Source: an uncultured Ignavibacteria bacterium (lineage in GTDB: Bacteria; Bacteroidota; Ignavibacteria; Tepidaquicellales; OLB5). Taken from it: a DNA stretch of 64,000 nucleotides. This document shows positions 17,236-26,077 of this stretch, one piece after another. The stretch spans positions 62,001 through 126,000 of the forward strand of contig CALMYL010000020.1 of assembly GCA_937873695.1 (NCBI GenBank), in the 5' to 3' direction. The notes under the pieces were generated by a model. That model did not search any database. It was not told the origin of the DNA and saw nothing but the letters and a program-made list of their open reading frames with translations. Position numbers and translations under genes: made by a program. Within the stretch, counting starts at the first letter, position 1. The number at the start of each line of letters is the position of its first letter.

Positions 17236-17253
17236 TACCCGCGAACGCGGGTA
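17236..17253. repeat. Palindrome upstream of the Rrf2 regulator
   Basis: TACCCGCG / CGCGGGTA around AA. It sits 14 bases before the regulator start and could be an operator, but the base composition is that of the dispersed palindromes seen elsewhere in the window. Confidence 0.5.
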
Positions 17254-17333
17254 CCTCAAATTAAAATTTAATGTGAAACTTTTGAATAATAAATATTTTA
17301 CAAGGTAAAAATCAACTAATATGGCAGATTGAG

Positions 17334-17353
17334 TTCCCCGCTTTCGCGGGGAA
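17334..17353. repeat. Dispersed palindrome TTCCCCGC...GCGGGGAA
   Basis: An 8-bp stem with a TTTC loop, just downstream of the rsmB stop. Nearly identical hairpins occur at 22420-22439 and 37700-37719, so this is a repeat family; without a T-run it is not a canonical terminator. Confidence 0.65.
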
Positions 17354-17356
17354 ACG

Positions 17357-19063
17357 TTATGATCTTACCAATCGTGCGGCAAAAGAGCCGTCAATGTTGT
17401 GCCTGTGCGGGAAGGTTTCTATGCAGCCTTCAGCATTCACAAGCTCTGATCTCACATACTGCGAAGCGTTATCAATCTTAAAATCAGGATTTTTTTCGAG
17501 GAAATCCATAACAACATCCATGTTCTCTTCCTTCTCTGTAGAGCAAGTGCTGTATACAATTACACCGCCGGGTTTAAGATACTTCACCGCGCTGCTGAGC
17601 AGGTTCTTCTGAATTTCGTTTAGTGCCAGTATATCTTCAAACTCACGTTTCCATCTAATTTCAGGTTTTTTGGAAAGAACTCCGAGTCCGGAGCATGGTG
17701 CATCAAGCAGGATCTTATCGAACTTAAGATCTTTAACCCGATCATCTTTAAGGTCAGCGGCATCATCCTGTATGAACTCAATATTAGTTATGCCCAGTCG
17801 CTCTGCGTTCTGTTTCATCATTTTGATCTTTGCGTCGAATTTATCAACTGAATATACTTTACCTTTGCCTCCAAGAAGCTGGGCTATGTGAGTTGATTTG
17901 CCTCCCGGTGCTGCGCACATATCAAGTATCATATCATTTTCGGTTGGCTTAAGCAGCACTGCCGGCAAGCCGGCGGATTCATCCTGAACTGTATATTTGC
18001 CATCTTTAAAATCTTCATCAAGATATATTTTTGACATTAACCTGAGCGTTACAAAATAATCGATGTACCGGCATGTGCGGTACACAATACTTCTTTCATC
18101 AAAGCGTTTGAATACTTCTTCTTTTGAGGCTTTGAGTGTATTAATCCTAAGAGTAAGTATAGGGCGTTTATTATTTGCTTCAGCCAGTAAAGCAGCGTCA
18201 TCAAAGCCAAATCGTTCAATCCATCTTCTTATCATCCAGTTAGGGTGTGACTGCATTATGCCCAGATATTTAATTTCATCAATTTCGCGTGTGGGATAAA
18301 CAAGATCATTCTTAGTACGTATAATTGTACGCAATAACCCGTTAACAACATCAGCGTGTTTTTGAGTGCTGATGCGTTTTACAAATTCAACCGCTTCATT
18401 TACAGCGGCAAAATCAGGGATCTTGTTCAGAAATAATATTTGATATAACGCTACGCGGAGAGTATTTTTAATTTCGGGAGTGCATTTTTCCCAGTTGCCG
18501 CGGTAGAATCCGTTCAGGAACCAGTCAAGCCTGCGCATCCAGCGGATAACGCCGTGGCAGATCTCGTTGAGCAAAGATTTGTCATAATCGTTGAGTACAT
18601 CCGTGCGAATTTCAAAATCGATTAGCTTATCAAGATATGCATCGGTACGCTCAACACGGGTCAGGATCTTCACGGCAAGGCTTCTTGCATCGGAATAAAT
18701 CGTATCACCTTTGGGGCGTTCGCGTTTATTCTGGTAATTGCGGTTATCCCCTGACTTGTTTGCCGGTTTATCGGAATACGATTTATCGCCATTTTTGTTA
18801 AATGGCGGTTTATTGTAGGGTTTGCTGCCGCTATTTGCTGATTCATTCTGATTTGATTCAGGCTGCTGTACAACAGGCTGCTCTGCATCAGTTTGCTCAG
18901 CTTCTTTTTGTTTTACTTCCTTTTGAAGTACTTCAGGTTCTTGTGGATCTGTAACCTTAGAATCTTTAGTTTCAGTTACAGTTTCATTCAATACAGGTAC
19001 TTTCGTTTCATCCGGTACTAAATTATTCACATTTTCGCCTGAATTTTCATTGATTTCGCTCAT
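17357..19063 (-). CDS. rsmB: 16S rRNA (cytosine-C5)-methyltransferase RsmB with long disordered N-terminus
   Basis: 568 residues. A NusB-like RNA-binding domain (about residues 125-260: SLAVKILTRVERTDAYLDKL, GVIRWMRRLDWFL) is followed by a Rossmann methyltransferase. SAM motif I is DMCAAPGGKSTHIAQLL (about 378). The two cysteines of m5C methyltransferases are in LLDAPCSGLG (about 457) and YSTCSTEKEENM (about 510). It modifies C967 of 16S rRNA. The first 110 residues are low-complexity, rich in E, Q, N, K and P, and absent from typical RsmB (about 430-450 residues). The start in the annotated frame has no competitor until the folded domain, so the length of the tail is uncertain. Confidence 0.9.
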   Translation of the reverse strand: MSEINENSGENVNNLVPDETKVPVLNETVTETKDSKVTDPQEPEVLQKEVKQKEAEQTDAEQPVVQQPESNQNESANSGSKPYNKPPFNKNGDKSYSDKPANKSGDNRNYQNKRERPKGDTIYSDARSLAVKILTRVERTDAYLDKLIDFEIRTDVLNDYDKSLLNEICHGVIRWMRRLDWFLNGFYRGNWEKCTPEIKNTLRVALYQILFLNKIPDFAAVNEAVEFVKRISTQKHADVVNGLLRTIIRTKNDLVYPTREIDEIKYLGIMQSHPNWMIRRWIERFGFDDAALLAEANNKRPILTLRINTLKASKEEVFKRFDERSIVYRTCRYIDYFVTLRLMSKIYLDEDFKDGKYTVQDESAGLPAVLLKPTENDMILDMCAAPGGKSTHIAQLLGGKGKVYSVDKFDAKIKMMKQNAERLGITNIEFIQDDAADLKDDRVKDLKFDKILLDAPCSGLGVLSKKPEIRWKREFEDILALNEIQKNLLSSAVKYLKPGGVIVYSTCSTEKEENMDVVMDFLEKNPDFKIDNASQYVRSELVNAEGCIETFPHRHNIDGSFAARLVRS

Positions 19064-19786
19064 ATATTTAACCTCTTCTGTTTGTTGGTGGTAACACCAA
19101 CAATGGGGGTAAAGCTACACATTAATTCAGATATTCTGCAAATATAGCGGTATATTATAGTAGTTACAATGAAGAGGGATAACACAGCAAAGGAGAATGA
19201 TTAACCACGATTTACACTCCTGCCTTATAGAGCAGAGCGATAGAAGGAATTATCACGAATTTTTTATAAAACCATATTTAGATTTACATATACTATGAGA
19301 AATAATGTCACCCGTTCCGGGTTTCAATATTTTTTATAAACATTTTCTACAAGAATTTCACCCCTACGGGGTTAATTTACATGATCAAATTATTTCAACA
19401 ATAATTTCACACTTTAAGTTAGCGAATCCTTAAAGGAAGGTATTGCCGTAATAGCTTAAATTGAGAAAAACTAAATCTCGAAGGGATGATATTGTTGTAA
19501 TTGCTCAGCCTTCGTTGTTTCGAATCACGAAGGGATGACATTTTTGTAATGAACAATATAGAAAAAAACGAACCCCGTAGGGGTGACATTAAAATGGGAG
19601 TTTTAAAATATGTTTAAAATAGAGTTTTGATTATTTATTTTGCATATATGCAAAACCGCTGAAGCGGTTTTCAGTTTTTCCAGTATTTAAAACCCACGAC
19701 TGAAGTCGTGGGCTATGCACAGACGGGACTAAAGGTCACACAAATATCTGTGACACTAATTAAATCACATTACTAATACATAAAAC
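19064..19786. other. Gene-poor palindrome-rich intergenic region
   Basis: No convincing gene in 720 bp. It holds short palindromes: CCCGTTCCGGG near 19311, CCCCTACGGGG near 19371, CCCCGTAGGGG near 19574, AACCGCTGAAGCGGTT near 19652 and CCCACGAC-TGAA-GTCGTGGG at 19693-19712, plus two copies of CGAAGGGATGA (near 19479 and 19529). The promoter of the aminotransferase should lie at its right end. Confidence 0.6.
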
Positions 19787-21205
19787 ATGATATCACTCAA
19801 AGATCTTAATCCGCATTTACTAACTGCTGAATATGCCGTACGCGGCCCCATTGTTATACGCGCGCAGGAGCTTGAAAAAGCAGGCAAAAAAATTATTTAC
19901 TGTAATATCGGTAATCCCCAGGCATTGAAACAGAAACCGCTAACATACATTAGACAGATACTCAGCTTAATGGAGTACCCTGCTTTGCTTGAACATCCGC
20001 AGGTAAATGAATTATACCCGCAGGATATTATTAAACATGCAAAACATCTGCATCATATGATGCCGACAGGAACCGGCGCATACACACAAAGCGCGGGAAT
20101 GCCGTTCATTAAACAGGCTGTCGCCGAATTTATAGAAAAGCGCGATGGCATACCGACAAACGACAATCAAATTATACTAACTGACGGCGCATCGAAGGGT
20201 GTTTCGGCAGTTTTAACAGCCCTGCTGAAAAAACCGACCGACGGGTTTATGATACCGATTCCCCAGTACCCATTATATAGCGCTACAATTGAGCTTTACG
20301 GAGGAAGCCAAATAGGATATTATTTAGATGAAGCAAACTCATGGCAATTGAATGAGGAGATATTGACGAAGAGTCTGAATGACGCTAAAGCTAAAGGAAT
20401 AGATCCGGTTGCAATTGTAGTAATTAACCCGGGCAATCCAACCGGAGCAGTGCTTTCATTTGAAAATATTCAAATGGTGATAAACTTCGCGAAGAAACAT
20501 AAGCTGGCAATAATGGCGGATGAAGTTTACCAGGATAATGTTTATGCAATAGACGGCATGTTCCATTCATTTGCAAAGGTGATGCACCAGTTGGGCGAGA
20601 GTGATATATCGCTTTTCAGTTTCCACAGCGTAAGCAAAGGATTTATGGGTGAGTGCGGTCATAGGGGCGGTTACCTTGAAATTCGCAACGTACCTGCAGA
20701 TGTGATGGGTGAGTTCATTAAGCTGCAATCGATAAGTCTATGCAGTAACACTGTTGGACAGCTTGTAACATATTTAGTTGTGAATCCACCAAAACAAGGT
20801 GAAGCAAGTTATGACCTGTATATAAAAGAACGTGACGGAATATTGAATGAGTTAAAGGCTAAGGCTGAAATATTAGGTAAGGGTCTGAACGCAATTGACG
20901 GTATGGAAATTGATGTACCGCAGGGCGCAATGTATGCTTTTGTGAAGCTTGAGCTGCCGCATACGGCTGATGTAAGTAAAATGTCCCCAGCAGAACAATT
21001 GGCATACGAAAGCAAACGCGATAATGATTACTGTATGTCACTGCTTGAAGAGACCGGCATTTGCGTAGTACCCGGCTCGGGATTCGGTCAATTACCCGGC
21101 ACGCTGCACTTCAGGACTACGTTCTTACCGCCAAGAGACGAGATGGAAGAGCTGGTTGAGAAGATGCGGGTGTTTCATGGGAAGTATGTTGGGAAGATGA
21201 AATAA
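19787..21205 (+). CDS. Alanine aminotransferase (eukaryotic-like GPT type)
   Basis: 472 residues, fold-type I PLP enzyme. The segments YCNIGNPQALKQKPLT near the N-terminus, VVINPGNPTGAVLS, ADEVYQDNVYA and the PLP-lysine region SVSKGFMGECGHRGGYLE (about K284) closely follow animal and plant alanine transaminases. C-terminal GSGFGQLPGTLHFRTTFLPP is also family-typical. It interconverts alanine and 2-oxoglutarate with pyruvate and glutamate in the cytoplasm. It is alone on its strand. Confidence 0.92.
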   Translation: MISLKDLNPHLLTAEYAVRGPIVIRAQELEKAGKKIIYCNIGNPQALKQKPLTYIRQILSLMEYPALLEHPQVNELYPQDIIKHAKHLHHMMPTGTGAYTQSAGMPFIKQAVAEFIEKRDGIPTNDNQIILTDGASKGVSAVLTALLKKPTDGFMIPIPQYPLYSATIELYGGSQIGYYLDEANSWQLNEEILTKSLNDAKAKGIDPVAIVVINPGNPTGAVLSFENIQMVINFAKKHKLAIMADEVYQDNVYAIDGMFHSFAKVMHQLGESDISLFSFHSVSKGFMGECGHRGGYLEIRNVPADVMGEFIKLQSISLCSNTVGQLVTYLVVNPPKQGEASYDLYIKERDGILNELKAKAEILGKGLNAIDGMEIDVPQGAMYAFVKLELPHTADVSKMSPAEQLAYESKRDNDYCMSLLEETGICVVPGSGFGQLPGTLHFRTTFLPPRDEMEELVEKMRVFHGKYVGKMK

Positions 21206-21210
21206 ATAAA

Positions 21211-21404
21211 TCCCCCTTTATAAAGGGGGACGGGATCTGCGGAAACGGTGTATGTTCGATCGAGCAGGATTTGTTACCTTCGAAGATCAGAGATGGGGAT
21301 TAAAAAAGTAAAATCCCCATCGTTATTTTTGGCAGTAGTTAGTTATATGATCGATTGTGGATTAAAAGTGTCTGCGGGCCGGTGCTCCCCCTTTTCAAGG
21401 GGGA
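21211..21404. repeat. Left CCCCCTT/AAGGGGG palindromes flanking the DUF559 gene
   Basis: Two copies: TCCCCCTTTATAAAGGGGGA at 21211-21230 and CTCCCCCTTTTCAAGGGGGA at 21385-21404. Between them is a 10-bp-arm hairpin, GATGGGGATT / AATCCCCATC (21292-21321). Degenerate copies follow the gene at 21853-21875 and 22047-22068. Confidence 0.65.
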
Positions 21405-21432
21405 CTAAAAGCCGAGAAAATAAATTTAAAAA

Positions 21433-21828
21433 ATGGCATTCACTCCATATAATAAGAGATTAAAAGATAACTCAAGGAAGTTGAGAAATAATGCAACACT
21501 TTCCGAAGTGTTGTTATGGAATGAACTGAAAGCCGGTAAATTGAGAGGTTATAAATTTAACAGACAAAAACCTATTGATAATTTCATTGTTGATTTTTAC
21601 AGTAAGAAGTTATCCTTAGCCATAGAAATTGATGGAGATTCGCATATTGGTAAAGAAGAATATGATAAAATAAGAACTGAAAAAATTGAGGCACATAATA
21701 TTTACGTGTTAAGATTTCCTGATCATTATGTTAAACAGGCAATGGGAGTTGTTTTGAATAAACTGAACGAGTACATTGACAGGTTTGAAAATGGAACTTT
21801 GAAAGAGTTTTATGATTATGAAATATAA
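21433..21828 (+). CDS. DUF559 endonuclease-like protein
   Basis: 131 residues. LRNNATLSEVLLWNELKAGKLRGYKFNRQ-type N-terminus, then IDNFIVDFYSKKLSLAIEIDGDSH and VLRFPDHYV are the hallmark of DUF559, a restriction-endonuclease-like fold related to very-short-patch repair nucleases. The catalytic residues would be the D of FIVDFY and the E of AIEIDG. Function is unproven. It is preceded and followed by palindromes of the CCCCCTT...AAGGGGG type rather than by a functional operon. Confidence 0.85.
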   Translation: MAFTPYNKRLKDNSRKLRNNATLSEVLLWNELKAGKLRGYKFNRQKPIDNFIVDFYSKKLSLAIEIDGDSHIGKEEYDKIRTEKIEAHNIYVLRFPDHYVKQAMGVVLNKLNEYIDRFENGTLKEFYDYEI

Positions 21829-21852
21829 TTTTTGATAAATGCCTTTAAAATG

Positions 21853-22068
21853 ATCCCCTTGCAAAGGTGGACGAGATTTTTAGGAATAATATAAATTATA
21901 ATAATACTTTAATCTTATCAATTGTAAATTTGAGTTGGGGATTTAGAAGCAAATTACTGACTAAGATTAATTTTTTTAAATTTTAGCTCTATTGTGGCTT
22001 TACAGAGTCTAAAAGATTGTGCTCACCACTGTCAAAGCCAGTTCTTCGACTTTTCAAGGAGGACTTTA
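21853..22068. repeat. Right degenerate palindromes after the DUF559 gene
   Basis: ATCCCCTTGCAAAGGTGGAC (21853-21872) and ACTTTTCAAGGAGGACTTT (from about 22049) look like decayed copies of the left-flank palindromes. The intervening DNA (21876-22046) is AT-rich with no gene. Confidence 0.45.
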
Positions 22069-22084
22069 AGTACAAGAAACTAAT

Positions 22085-22417
22085 ATGCCTAATACCAACA
22101 ACCACCTCGCCCTCAAATTAACGCAGGAAAAGCTTATAGCATCGGGTAAGGAGTTTGTGGAATTTTTTAGCCACGGCTCGCTGGTTTTTGAGCTGTATAA
22201 ACCTGATGAGGTTGATAAGCAGACTCCACACACGCGCGATGAAGTATATATTATTGCAAGCGGCAATGGCAGATTTTTTAGCGCGGGCACATTTGTAGAT
22301 TTTGCCCCGGGCAATTTCCTTTTCGTGCCCGCCGGTGCAGAGCACCGATTCCTTGATTTTACGGAGGATTTTAGTACATGGGTGATATTTTATGGACCTG
22401 AGGGTGGTGAAAGATAG
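22085..22417 (+). CDS. Cupin-domain protein
   Basis: 110 residues making one cupin barrel. Motif 1 is HTRDEVYIIASGNGRFF and motif 2 is PGNFLFVPAGAEHRF, giving candidate metal ligands H, E and H. Small single-domain cupins may be enzymes, binding proteins or storage domains; nothing in the sequence decides. No leader is present, so it is cytoplasmic. It follows a repeat-rich gap and is followed by a dispersed palindrome. Confidence 0.82.
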   Translation: MPNTNNHLALKLTQEKLIASGKEFVEFFSHGSLVFELYKPDEVDKQTPHTRDEVYIIASGNGRFFSAGTFVDFAPGNFLFVPAGAEHRFLDFTEDFSTWVIFYGPEGGER

Positions 22418-22419
22418 AG

Positions 22420-22439
22420 ATCCCCGCCTTCGCGGGGAT
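22420..22439. repeat. Dispersed palindrome ATCCCCGC...GCGGGGAT
   Basis: Same family as 17334-17353 and 37700-37719. It lies immediately after the cupin stop and is followed by a second imperfect one (near 22452). Confidence 0.65.
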
Positions 22440-22477
22440 TTGAAAACAAAATATCCCCTTTTTACGGGGTTAAATGT

Positions 22478-22485
22478 TATATTTG
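22478..22485 (+). promoter_or_regulatory. Possible Bacteroidota-type -7 element upstream of the serine hydrolase
   Basis: TATATTTG matches the TAnnTTTG -7 consensus used by Bacteroidota sigma factors, 68 bases before the ATG. A clear -33 TTTG at the usual distance was not seen, so the call is weak. Confidence 0.3.
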
Positions 22486-22553
22486 TATGTAACAAATTGG
22501 TATATCAATTCATCATTTTATTGATATTTACTGAAATTAACTAATTTTACAGC

Positions 22554-23642
22554 ATGAAAATATTACGTTTAATAATTATTGCTTTTCTTTTCACAAATAT
22601 TACTTTTTCACAGGATCTCGAAGTTAAGTTAAACGAGATCATCAAACCGCTATTGGATGGCAAAAAGAACATGAGCTTTGCTATCAGTGTTTATGATGTG
22701 AACAGTGAAACTCCGAGGTATTTTTATTTCGGGCAAACAGCAAAAGATAATAAGACCTTGCCTGATGAAAATACCGTTTACGAAATAGGATCTATCACCA
22801 AAATATTTACAACCACTCTGCTTACCATGCTTGCGCGGGAGAATAAGATGAAGTTAAACGATCCGGTACAGAACTATTTGCCGGCCGGGGTAACAATTCA
22901 TAATTTTTCAAGCACTGAGCCATACAAACTGCTGCACCTTGCTTCGCAGACATCCGGTCTGCCAAGGCTGCCGTCAAATCTGATGAATGACCCTAAAACT
23001 GACCCGAAGAATCCATACAAAAATTACGGCAACACAGAACTGGAGAGTTTCATCAACAACTATATTCCTGAAATGGAACCCGGCACAAGGTACTTGTATT
23101 CAAACCTGGGAATGGGGCTGCTTGGTTACCTGATGGAAAAATCATCGGGCAAAACGTACGAAGAACTTCTTCATTACTATATAACAGATTCGCTTGGCAT
23201 GACAATGACATCAACAAAACTGAATGCAGAGATGCAGAAGAATCTTGCCAAAGCCTACAATGAAAAAGGTGAGCCTACCCTAAACTGGGATTTTGACGCC
23301 CTGGCAGGCTGCGGAGCAGTCAGATCAACGCTTGGAGATATGACAAAATGGCTGGCTTTTCATATGGGCAAAACAGATAAACTGGAGTTTAAAGAATACC
23401 TGAAGATGATGCAGACAAGAAGATTTGAAACAGATGTTCAGAACACGGCAATAGGCATGGGCTGGCATATTTCAGAAACAATGTGGGACAGGACAATTAT
23501 TTGGCATAATGGAGGCACAGGAGGCTATGCAAGCTTTATGGGATTCATACCCGAAACCAACAGCGGCGTTGTTGTTTTAAGCAACCAGGCAAACAGTGTT
23601 GATGGCGTAGCAATAGAAATCCTGAAATATCTAAACAGATAA
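22554..23642 (+). CDS. Secreted serine hydrolase (beta-lactamase class C / penicillin-binding-protein-like)
   Basis: 362 residues. The signal peptide is residues 1-19 (ending TFSQ). The serine-lysine motif is S80-I-T-K83, the tyrosine motif YSN near residue 182, and the third motif HNGG near residue 318. This set defines the AmpC/DD-peptidase/esterase fold. Clavulanate-type beta-lactamase activity cannot be assumed; many relatives are esterases or D-aminopeptidases acting in the periplasm. The epimerase gene begins 6 bp downstream. A second family member, with a sorting domain, is encoded at 24651-26063. Confidence 0.88.
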   Translation: MKILRLIIIAFLFTNITFSQDLEVKLNEIIKPLLDGKKNMSFAISVYDVNSETPRYFYFGQTAKDNKTLPDENTVYEIGSITKIFTTTLLTMLARENKMKLNDPVQNYLPAGVTIHNFSSTEPYKLLHLASQTSGLPRLPSNLMNDPKTDPKNPYKNYGNTELESFINNYIPEMEPGTRYLYSNLGMGLLGYLMEKSSGKTYEELLHYYITDSLGMTMTSTKLNAEMQKNLAKAYNEKGEPTLNWDFDALAGCGAVRSTLGDMTKWLAFHMGKTDKLEFKEYLKMMQTRRFETDVQNTAIGMGWHISETMWDRTIIWHNGGTGGYASFMGFIPETNSGVVVLSNQANSVDGVAIEILKYLNR

Positions 23643-23648
23643 TTTATA

Positions 23649-24539
23649 TTGAAGAAGATCTTAATAACTGGTGTATCAGGTTACATTGCGCCTTACTTGT
23701 GTAAGGCGCTTTTGTTAACAGGCGGCAATAAAGTAACCGGAGTGTATAATTCCAACAAGCCCAATATTTCCGGAATAGACCTGATAAAATGTGACCTGGT
23801 AAACAATGACGAATTAAAAAAAATATTTAGTGAAGTGAAGCCAGATATTGTTTATCATTTGGCATCTGTCACCCCTACAAGAATAACCACACAGAAAGAA
23901 GATTACATAAATTACTTTAACGCTGAAGTAACAGGAAACATCGCGAAGCTTTGCAGCAATATTAAAGCTTTGATGATTTACACATCAACTGACCTTGTTT
24001 ACAAAGCGGGTAATGATCTGCGGGAAAATACTTCACCGCTTGAACCGTTGACCATCTACGCACAGACGAAACTTGAAGGTGAACGAAGGGTTAAGGAATT
24101 TGCCGGAAAATATTTAATACTCCGTACATCGCTTGTTTACGGATTCACTTTATCTTCTTATACATCATTTTTTGATGTTGCGTATAAATCGCTAATCGAA
24201 GGAAAAGAACTCCGCGCGTTTACAGATCAGTTCAGGAATGCACTTTATGTTGAAGATGCTGCGGATATTCTGGTTAAACTACCTGCAAAATATAAACAAA
24301 ATGATGTTATAAACTTCTGCGGGAATGAATACTTATCACGATATGAAATGTGTATTGGTATGTGTGAAGCCTTCGGACTTGATAAGAAGTTTGTAATTCC
24401 CGCAAGCTGTGATGAGTTTACAGCTTATCCCACGGTTAAGGAATTAGGTCTGAGCAGTAAAAAACTCCACGAGTATGGTTTAACAACCGGAAGTTATACG
24501 GATAATCTTGAGAGAGCAAAAAAGTATTTACCCGGATAA
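23649..24539 (+). CDS. NAD-dependent sugar epimerase/reductase (RmlD-like SDR)
   Basis: 296 residues from a TTG start (no ATG is suitably placed; the Rossmann strand KKILITGVSGYIA begins at residue 2). The dinucleotide motif is G8-V-S-G11-Y-I-A. The catalytic YAQTK lies near residue 138 with the preceding IYTSTDLVYKAG. LRTSLVYGF and the substrate loop resemble RmlD/extended SDR enzymes making deoxysugars. Its substrate is unknown because no sugar operon is around it. It is followed by a strong terminator. Confidence 0.87.
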   Translation: MKKILITGVSGYIAPYLCKALLLTGGNKVTGVYNSNKPNISGIDLIKCDLVNNDELKKIFSEVKPDIVYHLASVTPTRITTQKEDYINYFNAEVTGNIAKLCSNIKALMIYTSTDLVYKAGNDLRENTSPLEPLTIYAQTKLEGERRVKEFAGKYLILRTSLVYGFTLSSYTSFFDVAYKSLIEGKELRAFTDQFRNALYVEDAADILVKLPAKYKQNDVINFCGNEYLSRYEMCIGMCEAFGLDKKFVIPASCDEFTAYPTVKELGLSSKKLHEYGLTTGSYTDNLERAKKYLPG

Positions 24540-24556
24540 GATCAATGCTCTATTAT

Positions 24557-24588
24557 AAAAAGAGCCGGGCGTTAATCCGGCTCTTTTT
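24557..24588. terminator. Bidirectional rho-independent terminator
   Basis: A 12-bp stem AAAAAGAGCCGG / CCGGCTCTTTTT with an 8-base loop and T-runs on both strands, placed between the convergent epimerase (+) and serine hydrolase (-) genes. Confidence 0.85.
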
Positions 24589-24650
24589 ATTATTGGGGGT
24601 ACTACATGAATCTGTTTATTTTAGTTTAAAGAATCTTGATATATATAATC

Positions 24651-26063
24651 TTATTTTACTAACATCATCTTCTTTGTCTGGCTGAATTCTCCTGCTTTAA
24701 GAACACAAAAATATACACCGCTTGGCAGGTTTGCCGCGTTCCAATCATATTGGTACTCACCCGCTCTTAACTCACTGTTCACGAGCACCGTTACTTCTTT
24801 GCCCGCAGCATTATATATCTTCAAATTTACCTGTGCACTTTGCGGAATAGAAAATTTTATCTTAGTTTCCGGATTGAACGGATTTGGGTAATTCTGCTGT
24901 AGACTATAATCACGAGGTACTTCATTAGAAAGCGGTACCAATCCGGTAGGATTATAAATAATAACAGTATTCATAAAGTCTATTCCAATCGGTCCTGTAT
25001 TAATATCCCTGTTCATCATTACCGCTATTGAAATGCCGCCTACGGAATAATGCATTGAAATACTTGAGTGCCCGAATGAATTACCGCCGTGCCCCCAGCA
25101 GGTTTTCCCGTTTACATTATACCTCATTGTACCCAAACCATAACCGTTCGCGCCAGAAATGCTGGCGGAAACAAATGTAAGCATTTGGTTTAAAGTGTTG
25201 TTAGATATTATCTGACCGCCGTAAAGCGCTTTTGACCAGCGCAGCATATTTTCAGGTCTGGTAATAACTCCGCCCGGTCCGTAGGCTGAACTGGTAAATG
25301 CCGTACGTGGATAGCCGTACGCATCAATTAATTGTGAACCGGATTGCACCCAGTTATGGGCAAACGGAGCCGTGATGGTATCACCCATTTCCACAAATGC
25401 CTCATTCATACCAAGCGGAGTAAAGAACCTGCTTCTGAAAAGCGCGGGCAGATCAGAATCTGTTATCTGCCTTATTATCATAGTAAGCAGTGTATAATTA
25501 GTATTGCTGTAACGCCAGCCGGCGCCGGGCGCAAAGTAAGGAGCGAGTATATATCCCTGCACAACTTCTTCCAGGGTCCAGAATCTTGTAGGGTCTGAAT
25601 TAATTGCATTTGCCCAAACAGGATTATCTGTGAAATTATATATACCGCTTGTGTGATCAAGCAATTGTTTAATTGTCACTTTATTGTTCACGTTGGGATA
25701 TTGCGGCAGCCACGTACCGATGGAATCTGTAAGACTCAAACTGTCAGCTTCTATAAGCTGAAGTGTTAATGCGGCAACGAAATTTTTTGTAACACTGCCC
25801 ACATCAAACACCATGCCTGTATCCATATTTACATTCACGTGTGATATTCCCGCAGTACCAAGCCATACACCCTGACCGGGTACTTCCGCGGCAGCGGATA
25901 TGCCGACAAGATTGTAAACTCCCTTTAGGTATTCAATTCTTTGCTGCAAAACTCTTGCATACGCCGTATCAAAAGTGCTGCCTGAATAAACCTGCCCTGC
26001 AAACAACGCTGTTATTAAAAAAGCCGACAGGATGTATCTGAATATGTATTTTCTGATTATCAT
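24651..26063 (-). CDS. Serine hydrolase (class C fold) with T9SS sorting domain
   Basis: 470 residues. The signal peptide is residues 1-27. The active-site set is S90-V-T-K93, YSNTNY and HGGNSFGH, the class C / DD-peptidase layout. From about residue 385 the linker DYSLQQNYPNPFNPETKIKF starts a T9SS sorting domain ending GEFSQTKKMMLVK, so the enzyme should be exported across the outer membrane and anchored or released. It is a paralogue of the 22554-23642 enzyme, which lacks the sorting domain. The FG-GAP gene lies 14 bp upstream in the same direction and is likely cotranscribed. Confidence 0.88.
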   Translation of the reverse strand: MIIRKYIFRYILSAFLITALFAGQVYSGSTFDTAYARVLQQRIEYLKGVYNLVGISAAAEVPGQGVWLGTAGISHVNVNMDTGMVFDVGSVTKNFVAALTLQLIEADSLSLTDSIGTWLPQYPNVNNKVTIKQLLDHTSGIYNFTDNPVWANAINSDPTRFWTLEEVVQGYILAPYFAPGAGWRYSNTNYTLLTMIIRQITDSDLPALFRSRFFTPLGMNEAFVEMGDTITAPFAHNWVQSGSQLIDAYGYPRTAFTSSAYGPGGVITRPENMLRWSKALYGGQIISNNTLNQMLTFVSASISGANGYGLGTMRYNVNGKTCWGHGGNSFGHSSISMHYSVGGISIAVMMNRDINTGPIGIDFMNTVIIYNPTGLVPLSNEVPRDYSLQQNYPNPFNPETKIKFSIPQSAQVNLKIYNAAGKEVTVLVNSELRAGEYQYDWNAANLPSGVYFCVLKAGEFSQTKKMMLVK

Positions 26064-26077
26064 TTTTTTAAAGAGAA

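Noticed and set aside
17236-17253. Palindrome as a definite Rrf2 operator
   Set aside because: It resembles the dispersed palindromes; without binding data it remains a candidate only.
21248-21463. 71-residue ORF before the DUF559 gene
   Set aside because: It is made of repeat sequence and has no recognisable domain; it overlaps the true start.
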